Assembly: GCA_003644295.1 (NCBI GenBank)
Contig: QNBZ01000055.1
Location: 1 to 7,519 of the forward strand
From: Planctomycetota bacterium
GTDB lineage: Bacteria; Planctomycetota; Phycisphaerae; Sedimentisphaerales; Anaerobacaceae
Direction: 5' to 3'
Length of the DNA: 7,519 nt
The notes under the pieces are model-generated. The model was given only the letters and a program-made list of their open reading frames with translations, was not told the DNA's origin and did not search any database. How positions within the stretch are numbered: position 1 is the stretch's first letter; each line of letters opens with the position of its first letter. Both the position numbers and the translations under genes were made by a program. Of this stretch, positions 1-6,514 are shown piece after piece.

Positions 1-1266
1 CTTTTCCAGCCCCTGCTTATATTCTATAGGGGCCTGCTTTTGTTTTACCTGCTCCAGCATTTCGGTGTATTCCATTCCGCCTGATGAAATGCTCGGCGTA
101 AGGATAAAAATAAGCTCCGAGCCGGACTCCTCGAAGTCCCTGCTTGAGAACAGCAGTCCGATAATCGGAATATCCTTGAGAAAAGGAGCGCCGCGAATTA
201 CCTCTCGTTTCTCAGTCTTTCTAAGTCCGCCTATAATCAGACTCATTCCGGGCCTTATACGGTTCTCCGCGACACTGACGGAACGCTCGGTAATAACAGA
301 TTCCTGAACGACTCCTTTTGGCTTGGAACTTGAGCCGAATTTTATATTAGTCTTCAGCCCGATGGAGCCGTCAGCAAAGACGTGAGGGGTAACTTCAAGG
401 GAATCTTCAACCCACTGATATTCAGTTAGAGAATATGGAGGGGTGTTTTTCTCCGTAACTATTTTTGTAATTGGCACATCGTCTCTTGAGAGAATTTTTG
501 CGGTTTTACCGTTAACGGTTTCAATCGTAGGGTTCATCAGGATTTTCAGATAGCCGTGAGATACCAGTACATCGACCAGCACTCTGACTTCGTGACCCGT
601 TAGGCCTTTGTTTTTCCAGTAGCCGACGTCCATACCGAACGTGGAGCGTTTTTCCTGCCGTAATGAAGCTCCTGGAAATTCTGGCCCCTCTTTGCCGCCA
701 AGCGCTATTTTATTGCCGAAGAGATTTTCTATTTTTATTGTCGTCTCTCTGTCCATTGTCTTGTCTGCGTAGCGCTCGAGAATCAGACAGTCAATGTTCA
801 CCTGAATTGGTGGGACATCAACCGTCTTAAGGAACTCTAAAACTTTGTCTGCTTCGACATCGCTCGGACAATGAATGATAAGCTGATTCGTGGCGTCGCT
901 TGGAGTAACCTTGTAACCAAGCTGCTTCGTAATAAGACCTGCAAGACCGGTGGCGGCGTGGTGCTTGGTGAAATAAAAAAGTTTGACGCCGTCCTTTACA
1001 TCAATTCTTTCAGGCGGCCTCCTGTATATTTCCGGAAGGGGATTTTTAATATTTGGATTTTCTCTGATTCGGGAGATGTCACTTAAAATTGCTTTGGATT
1101 CGAGCTGTCCGGCTTTTTCGTTAAAGAAGTCCCCACAGCCGCAGATGCCCAGCATAACCATCGCAGCCAAGGCCCCAATTACTATTTGGCTGCAGCTAAT
1201 TCTTTGTTTCGCTCGAAGCATATCCTGAGCACAGCCGAAGGAAGAAGTTTTCCAGCTGCTATTCAT
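1..1266 (-). CDS. Secretin (GspD/PilQ-type outer-membrane channel), lipoprotein, 3' end beyond the window
   Basis: This is the outer-membrane secretin pore of a type II secretion or type IV pilus-like system. 422 residues are visible and the frame is still open at the left edge. After a basic stretch (residues 17-22) comes a hydrophobic signal segment (28-42) ending GICGC, so lipidation at Cys44 is likely. Residues about 90-155 form one Secretin_N-like domain (NQLIIHCPSDVEADKV, then VDVPPIQVNIDCLILE). The secretin beta-domain follows, with HGYLKILMNPTIETVNGKTA, PGMSLIIGGL (about 338-348), GAPFLKDIPIIGLLF (359-373) and SELIFILTP (about 383-391). These are the classic family signatures. At least 30 further residues follow the domain. 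An in-frame TAA lies just upstream of ATG 1266, so that is the longest start. ATG 1221 (residue 16) is a good alternative, because the 15 extra residues look repeat-derived and the promoter-like site lies very close. Family certain; system type inferred from the GspK-like neighbour. Confidence 0.93.
   Translation of the reverse strand, partial: MNSSWKTSSFGCAQDMLRAKQRISCSQIVIGALAAMVMLGICGCGDFFNEKAGQLESKAILSDISRIRENPNIKNPLPEIYRRPPERIDVKDGVKLFYFTKHHAATGLAGLITKQLGYKVTPSDATNQLIIHCPSDVEADKVLEFLKTVDVPPIQVNIDCLILERYADKTMDRETTIKIENLFGNKIALGGKEGPEFPGASLRQEKRSTFGMDVGYWKNKGLTGHEVRVLVDVLVSHGYLKILMNPTIETVNGKTAKILSRDDVPITKIVTEKNTPPYSLTEYQWVEDSLEVTPHVFADGSIGLKTNIKFGSSSKPKGVVQESVITERSVSVAENRIRPGMSLIIGGLRKTEKREVIRGAPFLKDIPIIGLLFSSRDFEESGSELIFILTPSISSGGMEYTEMLEQVKQKQAPIEYKQGLEK
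1219..1247 (-). repeat. Dispersed palindromic-type repeat fused into the secretin 5' end
   Basis: The plus strand reads ATCCTGAGCACAGCCGAAGG. This resembles the widespread bacterial repeat type with a TCATCCTGAGCG...GCCGAAGGAT core. It is read in the secretin frame as SSFGCAQDML (residues 8-17). This protein string matches what such a repeat encodes and not what a secretin needs. The ATG at 1221 lies inside it, preceded by AGGAT. Confidence 0.5.
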
Positions 1267-1505
1267 TATCCCTGACCGCCATTATAACGCCACACACGGC
1301 AAATCAGCATACCACCGTTTCCATTTATTTTCAAGATTTTTCCAAACCAATTTCCCGTTAAGGCAAAACAAACCATAAATACGCTTACACTTACGATTGT
1401 TCCGCGTGGAGGGATGAATTTTATTCTTGCAGCTTTGGCCTGGCTTTGTTAAAAGAAAAGCCGGTTCGTGGAGTAAAATGTGGTTTAATCGAAGGGAGTT
1501 GGATT
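1267..1505. other. Divergent intergenic region between the secretin and DUF4870 genes
   Basis: This 239-bp stretch separates two divergent genes and should hold both promoters. Apart from the minus-strand TATAAT at 1281-1286, no strong promoter pair is visible. A small hairpin, GGCTTT (1442-1447) with AAAGCC (1457-1462), lies in the probable leader of the DUF4870 gene. No RNA gene is recognised. Confidence 0.4.
1281..1286 (-). promoter_or_regulatory. Possible -10 box for the secretin gene
   Basis: The minus strand carries a perfect TATAAT here (plus strand ATTATA). No convincing -35 box is seen at 16-18 bp spacing. Transcription would begin near 1274, only about 8 bases before ATG 1266 but about 53 bases before ATG 1221. 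If the site is real, it favours the downstream start. Confidence 0.33.
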
Positions 1506-1916
1506 ATGGACGAGAATAACGAAAGCCCGCAAACGCCGGAAGCCGCCGAAGGTTCCGAGCAAACAGAGCCGCCCGTTAGCGCTGCGGAGCCGGAGAGCAG
1601 CAAAGATGCCCGTATGTGGGCGATGCTGTGTCATCTTTTGGCTATTTTTACCGGCTTCATAGCACCTTTGATTATCTGGCTGGTAAAGAAAGACGAAGAC
1701 CCGTTTGTTGACAATCAAGGTAAGGAAGCGTTGAATTTTCAGATTACCGTGGCAATAGCAATGGTTGTCTCGGGCCTGCTGAACTTTGCCTGTATAGGCG
1801 TTGTGCTGATGCCGGCGGTAGGTATTGTGGATTTGGTCTTTTGCATCATCGCTTCGATAAAGGCAAACAGCGGTATAGCTTATCGCTATCCGGTGAGTAT
1901 CAGATTCATCAAGTAA
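1506..1916 (+). CDS. DUF4870 small membrane protein
   Basis: A 136-residue protein of the DUF4870 (COG3296-like, Tic20-like) family; its biochemical role is unknown. Residues 1-36 are acidic and rich in Pro, Ser and Glu, probably disordered and cytoplasmic. Hydrophobic segments lie at about 38-60 and 78-119, the latter probably two helices. Between them is the family hallmark DNQGKEALNFQIT (69-81), and the C-terminus YRYPVSIRFIK is also typical. The start at 1506 was chosen because GGGAG lies about 8 bases upstream and the acidic N-terminus begins cleanly. An in-frame ATG at 1446 would add 20 residues without a good ribosome site. This is the first of five co-directional genes and probably heads the operon. 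Family call firm; function not known. Confidence 0.88.
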   Translation: MDENNESPQTPEAAEGSEQTEPPVSAAEPESSKDARMWAMLCHLLAIFTGFIAPLIIWLVKKDEDPFVDNQGKEALNFQITVAIAMVVSGLLNFACIGVVLMPAVGIVDLVFCIIASIKANSGIAYRYPVSIRFIK

Positions 1917-1946
1917 AAGCTCCATTAAACGAATTCGCGCAGTAAT

Positions 1947-1970
1947 AACAGGGGTGGGGAGCGACCTGTT
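1947..1970 (+). terminator. Weak hairpin between DUF4870 and smpB
   Basis: AACAGG (1947-1952) pairs perfectly with CCTGTT (1965-1970) across a 12-nt purine-rich loop. There is no T-tract after it (CTCTTGC). It is therefore a poor intrinsic terminator and may only be an RNA processing or attenuation structure, or chance. Confidence 0.2.
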
Positions 1971-2009
1971 CTCTTGCAAAATTTGTGTTTGCGGGATATT
2001 ATGTCTTAA

Positions 2010-2495
2010 ATGGCAGGAAAATCACGCAAGGACAGGAATAAAGACGGTTCGGTAACGGTCAATAAAAAGGCGTATCGAAACTTCGAGCTTATCGAGAAGT
2101 TCGAGGCCGGCCTTGCACTGTTAGGGACGGAAGTAAAATCTCTGCGGAATGGCCAGGCCGATCTTAGCGGCTCTTACGCAAGAATTGAGAACGAACAGTG
2201 CTGGCTGGTCGGGGCCAGTATTGCCGAATACGAACAAGCAGGTACGGCTAATCATACGCCGGGCAGAAAAAGAAAGCTTCTGCTGCACAAGGTCGAAATT
2301 CGAAAGATAACAACAAAACTCGAACAACGTGGTTTTACACTTGTGCCTTTGCGGATTTATTTTAACAGCAGAGGCATAGCAAAAATAGAACTGTCGCTGG
2401 CCAGAGGCAAAAGGCAATACGATAAACGAAAGACAATCGCCGAACGCCAGCAAAAAAGAGACGTCGATAGAGAAATGAAGAGAAGTAAAAAGTAA
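2010..2495 (+). CDS. smpB: SsrA (tmRNA)-binding protein SmpB
   Basis: SmpB binds the tRNA-like part of tmRNA and delivers it to stalled ribosomes for trans-translation and tagging of incomplete proteins. The 161-residue length is normal. Family features are in order: a basic start, the OB-fold core beginning NKKAYRNFELIEKFEAGLAL, GTEVKSLR (39-46), a GRKRKLLLHKVEI stretch (about 85-97), PLRIYFNSRGIAKIELSLARGKR (about 113-135, the most conserved part), YDKR, and a basic C-terminal tail from about 137 that becomes helical in the decoding centre. Its start is unusual: a two-codon reading frame, ATG TCT TAA (2001-2009), ends directly against the smpB ATG. The only Shine-Dalgarno-like GGGA (1993-1996) is better placed for that minigene than for smpB itself. 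No tmRNA gene is visible nearby. Second gene of the probable operon. Confidence 0.97.
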   Translation: MAGKSRKDRNKDGSVTVNKKAYRNFELIEKFEAGLALLGTEVKSLRNGQADLSGSYARIENEQCWLVGASIAEYEQAGTANHTPGRKRKLLLHKVEIRKITTKLEQRGFTLVPLRIYFNSRGIAKIELSLARGKRQYDKRKTIAERQQKRDVDREMKRSKK

Positions 2496-2555
2496 GAAGT
2501 GCAAAGGGACAAAGTAAAGACAACATACGAAATACAAAAATAGGAGTTTTCGATT

Positions 2556-2945
2556 ATGGCCGAGAAAGAAAAGAAAGAAGAAAAGAAAATAATAATTGAC
2601 GAGGACTGGAAACAGCAGGCACAAAAGGAAAAAGAGATATTGGCTGCTCAGGAGAAGGCCGAGAAAGAAAAAGCCGAGGAGAAAAAAGCTCATCATGGAC
2701 CTTTGCCGAAGGGCGACTTTGCTGCTCTGGTAAGTACGCTTGTTACGCAGACGTTGTTCGCTCTTGGGATGGTTAAAGTCGATGAACAGGAGAGGAAACC
2801 AGATTTAGAAATGGCAAAATATAATATCGATATGCTCGAAACCCTCGAAGAGAAAACAAAAGGCAACCTGAGCGAGGAAGAAAAGAAGGTTCTCGAAAAT
2901 ACGCTCAGCCAGGTTCGTATGGCTTACGTAAAAGTCGCAAAGTAA
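2556..2945 (+). CDS. DUF1844 family protein
   Basis: A 129-residue soluble protein of unknown function. Residues 1-47 are almost entirely Lys, Glu, Ala and Gln, probably an extended or coiled-coil helix. The conserved DUF1844 part follows: LPKGDFAALVSTLVTQTLFALGMV (about 50-73), then PDLEMAKYNIDMLETLEEKTKGNLSEEE (about 82-109) and a final helix (LENTLSQVRMAYVKVAK). The middle is mildly hydrophobic but has no clear membrane helix. GGAG at 2543-2546, 9 bases before the ATG, supports the start. It lies 60 bp after smpB and 30 bp before trpC, consistent with co-transcription. The family is recognised from the AK..ID.L..L..KTKGNL pattern. No function can be assigned from sequence or context. Confidence 0.87.
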   Translation: MAEKEKKEEKKIIIDEDWKQQAQKEKEILAAQEKAEKEKAEEKKAHHGPLPKGDFAALVSTLVTQTLFALGMVKVDEQERKPDLEMAKYNIDMLETLEEKTKGNLSEEEKKVLENTLSQVRMAYVKVAK

Positions 2946-2975
2946 TACAGGACACAGAAAAATTGGTTGGTTTGA

Positions 2976-3779
2976 GTGAGTGTATTAGACAAAATCATAA
3001 CGGATAAAAAGGCGGAGGTGAAGTTCAGGCAATCGCAAGTAAGCATTGAGCAGCTCAAGGAACAGATTGGTTCGGGAGGAAAGTGCCGTAACTTTTATAA
3101 GGCCGTTACCAAGCCCAACCGCAGGGGACTAAATGTTATCGCCGAGATTAAAAAGGCCTCGCCGTCGGCTGGGGTTATTCGTAAAGATTTCGACCCGGTT
3201 GCAATTGCGCAAAGCTACAAAAAATGCGGCGCCGATGCGCTCAGCGTTCTTACCGATGAGAAATACTTTCAGGGCAAACTCGAATATATCGAGCAGATAA
3301 GCAAGGCGGTGGAATTGCCCATTTTGCGAAAAGATTTCATTATCGACAAATGGCAGGTCTATGAATCCCGCGCAGCCGGCGCCGATGCGATACTCTTAAT
3401 TGCCGAAGTGTTAAAGCCAAGCGAACTGATGGATTTAATGATAACCGCCGCCGAGCTGACGCTGACCGTCCTGCTGGAAGTGCACGAGGCGGATTCGCTG
3501 TTGGCAGTACGCTCGCTCATCGGTTTCCCGAAAAAGGGCTACAGCATCCTCGGAATTAACAACCGCAACCTGACTACGATGCAGGTGGATTTGAATACTA
3601 CCAGCCGGTTAGCTGGGCTGCTCGATAATAAAAACGAATTGGTTACCGAAAGCGGAATTGAGACGCCGGACGATGTCGAAAAAATGCTCTCGGTCGGCGT
3701 CAGGGCAGTACTGATTGGCCAAACGCTGTGTGAAAGCGATGATATAGAAGCAAAATTTGCCGAGCTGTTTGGTGGATAA
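2976..3779 (+). CDS. trpC: Indole-3-glycerol phosphate synthase
   Basis: TrpC closes the ring of CdRP (1-(2-carboxyphenylamino)-1-deoxyribulose 5-phosphate) with loss of CO2 to give indole-3-glycerol phosphate, the fourth step from chorismate to tryptophan. It is a cytoplasmic single-domain TIM barrel of 267 residues. Catalytic and phosphate-binding motifs are intact: AEIKKASPS with Glu57 and Lys59, VLTDEKYFQG (91-100), LRKDFI with Lys119, YESRAAGADAILLIAE (129-144), LLEVHE with Glu168, GINNRNL (193-199), TESGIETPDDV and VLIGQTL. A few extra residues (around IGFPKKGYS) precede the GINNR strand compared with the E. coli enzyme. The start is a GTG, because an in-frame TGA lies directly before it (2973-2975). 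The Shine-Dalgarno match is weak. No other trp genes and no trpF fusion are seen, so the rest of the pathway is elsewhere. Confidence 0.97.
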   Translation: MSVLDKIITDKKAEVKFRQSQVSIEQLKEQIGSGGKCRNFYKAVTKPNRRGLNVIAEIKKASPSAGVIRKDFDPVAIAQSYKKCGADALSVLTDEKYFQGKLEYIEQISKAVELPILRKDFIIDKWQVYESRAAGADAILLIAEVLKPSELMDLMITAAELTLTVLLEVHEADSLLAVRSLIGFPKKGYSILGINNRNLTTMQVDLNTTSRLAGLLDNKNELVTESGIETPDDVEKMLSVGVRAVLIGQTLCESDDIEAKFAELFGG

Positions 3780-3818
3780 GCCGGCACTGAAGTTATTCAA
3801 TAAAAGGTCAGGACTACT

Positions 3819-4178
3819 ATGAATGTGATTTTATATTTACTACTGGGGCTGGCTGCTGGGGTTTTTAGCGGTTTGATTGGCATAGGCGGAGCAACAATCA
3901 TTATTCCTGTGTTGGTACTCCTGTTCGGCTTGTCGCAACATACGGCTCAGGGAACAACATTGGCATTGATGGTGCCGCCAATCGGCCTGCTCGCAGCGTG
4001 GACATATTACAAACAAGGGTTTGTTGATTTGAAAATAGCAGCTATTATATGCTTGGGGTTCTTTGTAGGCGGCTTGGTGGGCGCAAAATTCGCAATAGCG
4101 GTCCCCGACCAACTTCTAAGAAGGATTTTTGGAGTAGTGCTGCTTCTGGCGTCGGTGAAAATGATTTTAGCAAAATAA
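3819..4178 (+). CDS. Half-size TSUP (TauE/SafE, DUF81) membrane permease
   Basis: A 119-residue polytopic membrane protein matching one repeat of the TSUP family, whose full-length members (about 250 residues) move sulfite, sulfonates and related anions. The family signature GLIGIGGATIIIPVLVLLFGLS (about 18-39) is followed by AQGTTLALMVPPIGLLA (about 43-59). Further hydrophobic helices lie at about 72-94 and 99-117, giving about four helices. Standard TSUP proteins carry two such units, so this one would have to work as a dimer. The next gene is convergent only 26 bp downstream and leaves no room for a second half, so this is not a simple frameshift. The start has an AGG/GGA-rich leader (3805-3813). 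Last gene of the probable operon. The substrate cannot be told. Confidence 0.85.
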   Translation: MNVILYLLLGLAAGVFSGLIGIGGATIIIPVLVLLFGLSQHTAQGTTLALMVPPIGLLAAWTYYKQGFVDLKIAAIICLGFFVGGLVGAKFAIAVPDQLLRRIFGVVLLLASVKMILAK

Positions 4179-4180
4179 TA

Positions 4181-4196
4181 TCTGTTGCGGAAACAG
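4181..4196. terminator. Possible short hairpin terminator between convergent genes
   Basis: CTGTT (4182-4186) and AACAG (4192-4196) form a 5-bp stem with a 5-nt loop in the 26-bp gap between the TSUP and glnS stop codons. On the minus strand it is followed by a T-rich run (ATATTATTTT), as expected for the end of glnS. The stem is short, so this is tentative. Confidence 0.27.
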
Positions 4197-4204
4197 CCCT
4201 GATT

Positions 4205-5905
4205 TTACCGGGACCGAACTTGACCCCTCTGGATTTTTGCCCAAGGGTCTCGTAACGAGACCGTTCGATTGAAGATAAGCGTTTCTTCGGACGAGTCGGG
4301 GTCAACACAGAAATAGCCCAATCTTTCAAACTGGTACCGACTTAAGGGTTTTGTATTTGCAAGGGACGGCTCGACCCGGCAGTCCCTCAACGTCTCCAAT
4401 GAATTCGGATTCAAATTTGATTTGAAATCAGCGCCTTCTTCTACATCGTCTGGGTTTTCTTTCGTGAACAAATGGTCGTACAGCCGGACTTGGGCTTTCA
4501 GCGAATGCTCGGCTGAAACCCAGTGCAGTGTTGACTTAACTTTACGGCCATCGGGGGCGTCGCCGCCTCGTGTAGCTGGGTCGTAGGTGCAGTGCAGTTC
4601 TACAATTTCGCCATCGGCATTTTTAACTACGTCTTTGCAGGTAATAAAATATGCGTATCGCAGTCGAACTTCCCGGCCAGGCGCTAATCGGTAAAACTTT
4701 TTCGGCGGGTCCTCCATAAAATCATCTTGCTCGATATACAACTCTCTGGAGAAAGGAACTTTCCGTGTGCCGGCATTGGGGTCTTCGGGATTGTTCACTG
4801 CTTCCAGTTGTTCAACCTTACCTTTGGGGTAATTGTCGATGACGACCTTTAGCGGCTTGAGTACGGCCATCACGCGCAGAGACGTTTTGTTCAGGTCTTG
4901 CCGGACGTGGTGTTCCAGCAGCGCTATATCAATGGTACTGTTAAACTTGTTGACGCCGATATGTTTGCAGAAGTTTCGTATGGCGGTTGGTGAATAGCCG
5001 CGCCGCCGCAGGCCTGAGATGGTTGGCATCCGTGGGTCATCCCAGCCGTTGACAAGGCCGGCCTGTACCAGTTGTAGAAGTTTTCGCTTGCTGAGCACGG
5101 TATAGGTCATATTGAGCCGTGCAAATTCGTACTGGCGAGGATGATAAACGCCCAGTGCGTCAAGATACCAGTCGTATAATGGACGATGATTTTCAAACTC
5201 GAGCGTACAAATTGAATGGGTAACTTTTTCGATGCAATCTTCAAGGCCGTGTGCCCAGTCGTAGGTCGGGTAGATGCACCACTTATCGCCGGTTCGAGGG
5301 TGTGATGCATGCAGAATGCGATACATAACAGGGTCCCGCATATTCAGATTGGGATGTGCCATATCAATTTTAGCTCGCAGGGTTCGTGAGCCGTCGGGGA
5401 ACTTGCCCGCTTTCATTCGCTCGAACAGGTCAAGGTTCTCTTCTGTGCTGCGGTTGCGATACGGGCTGTCTTTGCCCGGCTCGGTGAGAGTGCCGCGGTA
5501 TTGTCTGATTTCATCGGCATTCAGGTCGCATACATAGGCCTTGCCGGCTTTGATAAGCTGGACGGCATATTCGTACATCTGCTCAAAATAATCGGAAGCA
5601 AAATAAAGCCGGTCGCCCCAGTCCCAGCCGAGCCATTTAATGTCTTCTATGATGGAGTCGATGTACTGCTGCTCTTCTTTGATTGGATTGGTATCATCGA
5701 AGCGTAGATTGCACTGTCCGCCGGGGTTCTCGGCGGCGATGCCAAAATTAAGGCAGATGCTCTTTGCGTGTCCGATGTGCAGGTAGCCGTTCGGCTCAGG
5801 CGGAAAGCGGGTAACGACCCGGCCGTCCCATTTATTTGTCCTGATGTCCTCGGCGACAATCGCACGGATAAAATCAATATGATTAGTTAAATTATTTTTG
5901 CTCAT
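4205..5905 (-). CDS. glnS: Glutaminyl-tRNA synthetase
   Basis: GlnRS charges tRNA-Gln with glutamine using ATP. It is a class I synthetase, cytoplasmic, of 566 residues (E. coli has about 554). The Rossmann-fold start has [16 protein letters not shown] with the HIGH motif at 43-46 and FDDTNP (69-74). The insertion region contains [23 protein letters not shown] (about 229-251). VLSKRK (270-275) is the KMSKS equivalent, followed by [18 protein letters not shown]. The C-terminal anticodon-binding beta-barrels run from about 345 ([17 protein letters not shown]) to [28 protein letters not shown] and THSICTLEF fit GlnRS better than bacterial GluRS. ATG 5905 gives a normal N-terminus, but the ribosome-binding site is weak. 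The gene appears monocistronic. A bacterium with GlnRS need not depend on transamidation of Glu-tRNA-Gln; whether GatCAB is also present cannot be seen here. Confidence 0.98.
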   Translation of the reverse strand: MSKNNLTNHIDFIRAIVAEDIRTNKWDGRVVTRFPPEPNGYLHIGHAKSICLNFGIAAENPGGQCNLRFDDTNPIKEEQQYIDSIIEDIKWLGWDWGDRLYFASDYFEQMYEYAVQLIKAGKAYVCDLNADEIRQYRGTLTEPGKDSPYRNRSTEENLDLFERMKAGKFPDGSRTLRAKIDMAHPNLNMRDPVMYRILHASHPRTGDKWCIYPTYDWAHGLEDCIEKVTHSICTLEFENHRPLYDWYLDALGVYHPRQYEFARLNMTYTVLSKRKLLQLVQAGLVNGWDDPRMPTISGLRRRGYSPTAIRNFCKHIGVNKFNSTIDIALLEHHVRQDLNKTSLRVMAVLKPLKVVIDNYPKGKVEQLEAVNNPEDPNAGTRKVPFSRELYIEQDDFMEDPPKKFYRLAPGREVRLRYAYFITCKDVVKNADGEIVELHCTYDPATRGGDAPDGRKVKSTLHWVSAEHSLKAQVRLYDHLFTKENPDDVEEGADFKSNLNPNSLETLRDCRVEPSLANTKPLSRYQFERLGYFCVDPDSSEETLIFNRTVSLRDPWAKIQRGQVRSR

Positions 5906-5945
5906 ATTTGCAGCAGATTTAAGGTCTTGTTTTCAGTACGGTTAC

Positions 5946-5973
5946 ATTTTAGCACATTGTGGTCATCGTTAAA
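5946..5973 (-). promoter_or_regulatory. Candidate promoter of glnS
   Basis: On the minus strand, TAAAAT (5946-5951) is a fair -10 box. TTTAAC or TTAACG (5967-5973) is a weak -35 box at 15-16 bp spacing. Transcription would begin near 5939, leaving a leader of about 34 nt before the glnS ATG. It rests on partial consensus matches only. Confidence 0.33.
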
Positions 5974-6001
5974 GGATAAATATATTCGCTCAAAAAGAGA
6001 A

Positions 6002-6035
6002 TTAAAATAAGGAATCGCTTCGCGGGTTATTTTAA
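6002..6035. repeat. Perfect 9-bp inverted repeat around a GC-rich loop
   Basis: TTAAAATAA (6002-6010) and TTATTTTAA (6027-6035) are exact reverse complements separated by 16 bases that contain CGCTTCGCG, itself a small hairpin. It overlaps the left edge of the first long direct repeat. It may be a transcript-end hairpin or a protein-binding site. Confidence 0.5.
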
Positions 6036-6090
6036 CAGACCTTTCGACTGCGCTCGAGGTGACGGCTGGAACTGTTGTAGAAATGCGGAA
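6009..6090 (+). repeat. Long direct repeat, copy 1
   Basis: The 61-bp core (6030-6090) matches 6663-6723 at 60 of 61 positions; the single difference is T at 6043 against C at 6676. A more degenerate left part (AAGGAA..GC...GC.GGTT) extends the similarity to about 82 bp with one indel. The core contains the inverted pair TCGA/TCGAGG around CTGCGC and outer arms AACAG...CTGTT, so it can fold. It is noncoding and lies upstream of both glnS and the GIY-YIG gene. Confidence 0.85.
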
Positions 6091-6101
6091 CGCGCTAAAT
6101 A

Positions 6102-6160
6102 TCATTTCGAGCGAAGTGAAGTTGGCCCTCCTCGTCATTTCGAGCGAAGTCGAGAAATCT
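6102..6160. repeat. Two tandem units of a TCATTTCGAGCGAAGT repeat
   Basis: TCATTTCGAGCGAAGT occurs at 6102-6117 and again at 6135-6150, 33 bp apart. The second unit is fuller: ATTTCG...CGAGAAAT can pair with a small bulge. It belongs to the dispersed family whose antisense translation gives FLDFARND. The units lie about 55 bp upstream of the GIY-YIG start. Confidence 0.75.
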
Positions 6161-6214
6161 GTTGATTTTTTGATTCCTATTTCCTAAATGCTCCACTGCT
6201 GCTAAAATACTGCT

Positions 6215-6493
6215 GTGAAGAACTACTATGTTTATATCATGGCCAGTAAATCCGGAACTCTTTACGTTGGGGTAACCAACAATATCAAGAGAAGGGTTTA
6301 TGAACACAAAAATCATTTAATTCCCGGTTTTACCGACAGGTATAACGTTGTTCGGCTGCTTTATGTTGAAACAACAACGGACCCCGTTTCAGCCATTAAG
6401 CGCGAGAAGCAAATCAAGAGATGGAGGCGTGAAAAGAAGGTGAAACTTATTGACTCATTAAATCCCGAATGGAATGACATTAGCGAAGATTGA
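6215..6493 (+). CDS. Small GIY-YIG nuclease-family protein
   Basis: A 92-residue single-domain protein of the GIY-YIG superfamily (UvrC N-terminal-like, COG2827/YhbQ type). The active-site pattern is complete: YYVYI (4-8) as the GIY strand, LYVGVT (16-21) as the YIG strand, Arg26/Arg27 and His31 in KRRVYEH, FTDRY with Tyr43, and the metal-binding Glu64 in AIKREKQIKRW. The basic helix KRWRREKKVKLI and the end NPEWND are usual for this subfamily. The start is taken as GTG 6215, which gives the expected MKNYYVYI N-terminus; no Shine-Dalgarno sequence is evident. The cellular role of these stand-alone domains is poorly known; DNA cleavage is expected from the family. The gene sits alone inside a repeat-rich island, between long direct repeats and between inverted palindromic repeats, which suggests mobility. 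Confidence 0.92.
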   Translation: MKNYYVYIMASKSGTLYVGVTNNIKRRVYEHKNHLIPGFTDRYNVVRLLYVETTTDPVSAIKREKQIKRWRREKKVKLIDSLNPEWNDISED

Positions 6494-6514
6494 TATGATT
6501 GATGCTTTGTTATT

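Noticed and set aside
871..1228. Plus-strand open frames over the secretin gene
   Set aside because: They are antisense shadows of the secretin, whose motifs run unbroken on the minus strand.
1414..1452. Twelve-codon frame (MNFILAALAWLC) after GGAGGG
   Set aside because: The ribosome site touches the ATG with almost no spacing, and nothing in context suggests a leader peptide. Kept as chance.
1485..1979. Minus-strand 164-codon open frame opposite the DUF4870 gene
   Set aside because: It mirrors a well-supported gene on the other strand and has a composition unlike a real protein.
1917..2009. tmRNA or tRNA gene next to smpB
   Set aside because: No cloverleaf, T-loop GTTCRA pattern or tag-peptide frame was found in the gaps around smpB.
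2121..2696. Minus-strand 191-codon frame rich in Phe and Leu
   Set aside because: It looks membrane-like only because it is the antisense of Lys/Glu-rich codons in smpB and the DUF1844 gene.
2946..2975. trp leader attenuator before trpC
   Set aside because: The 30-bp gap has no Trp-codon leader peptide or alternative hairpins, and an in-frame TGA directly precedes the GTG start.
4049..4255. Alternative frames spanning the TSUP/glnS junction
   Set aside because: They overlap two genes with clear families and contain no recognisable motif.
6095..6316. Minus-strand open frame containing FLDFARND and HFARND
   Set aside because: This is the well-known spurious translation of the TCATTTCGAGCGAAG repeats. 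It overlaps the GIY-YIG gene antisense and resembles no protein family.
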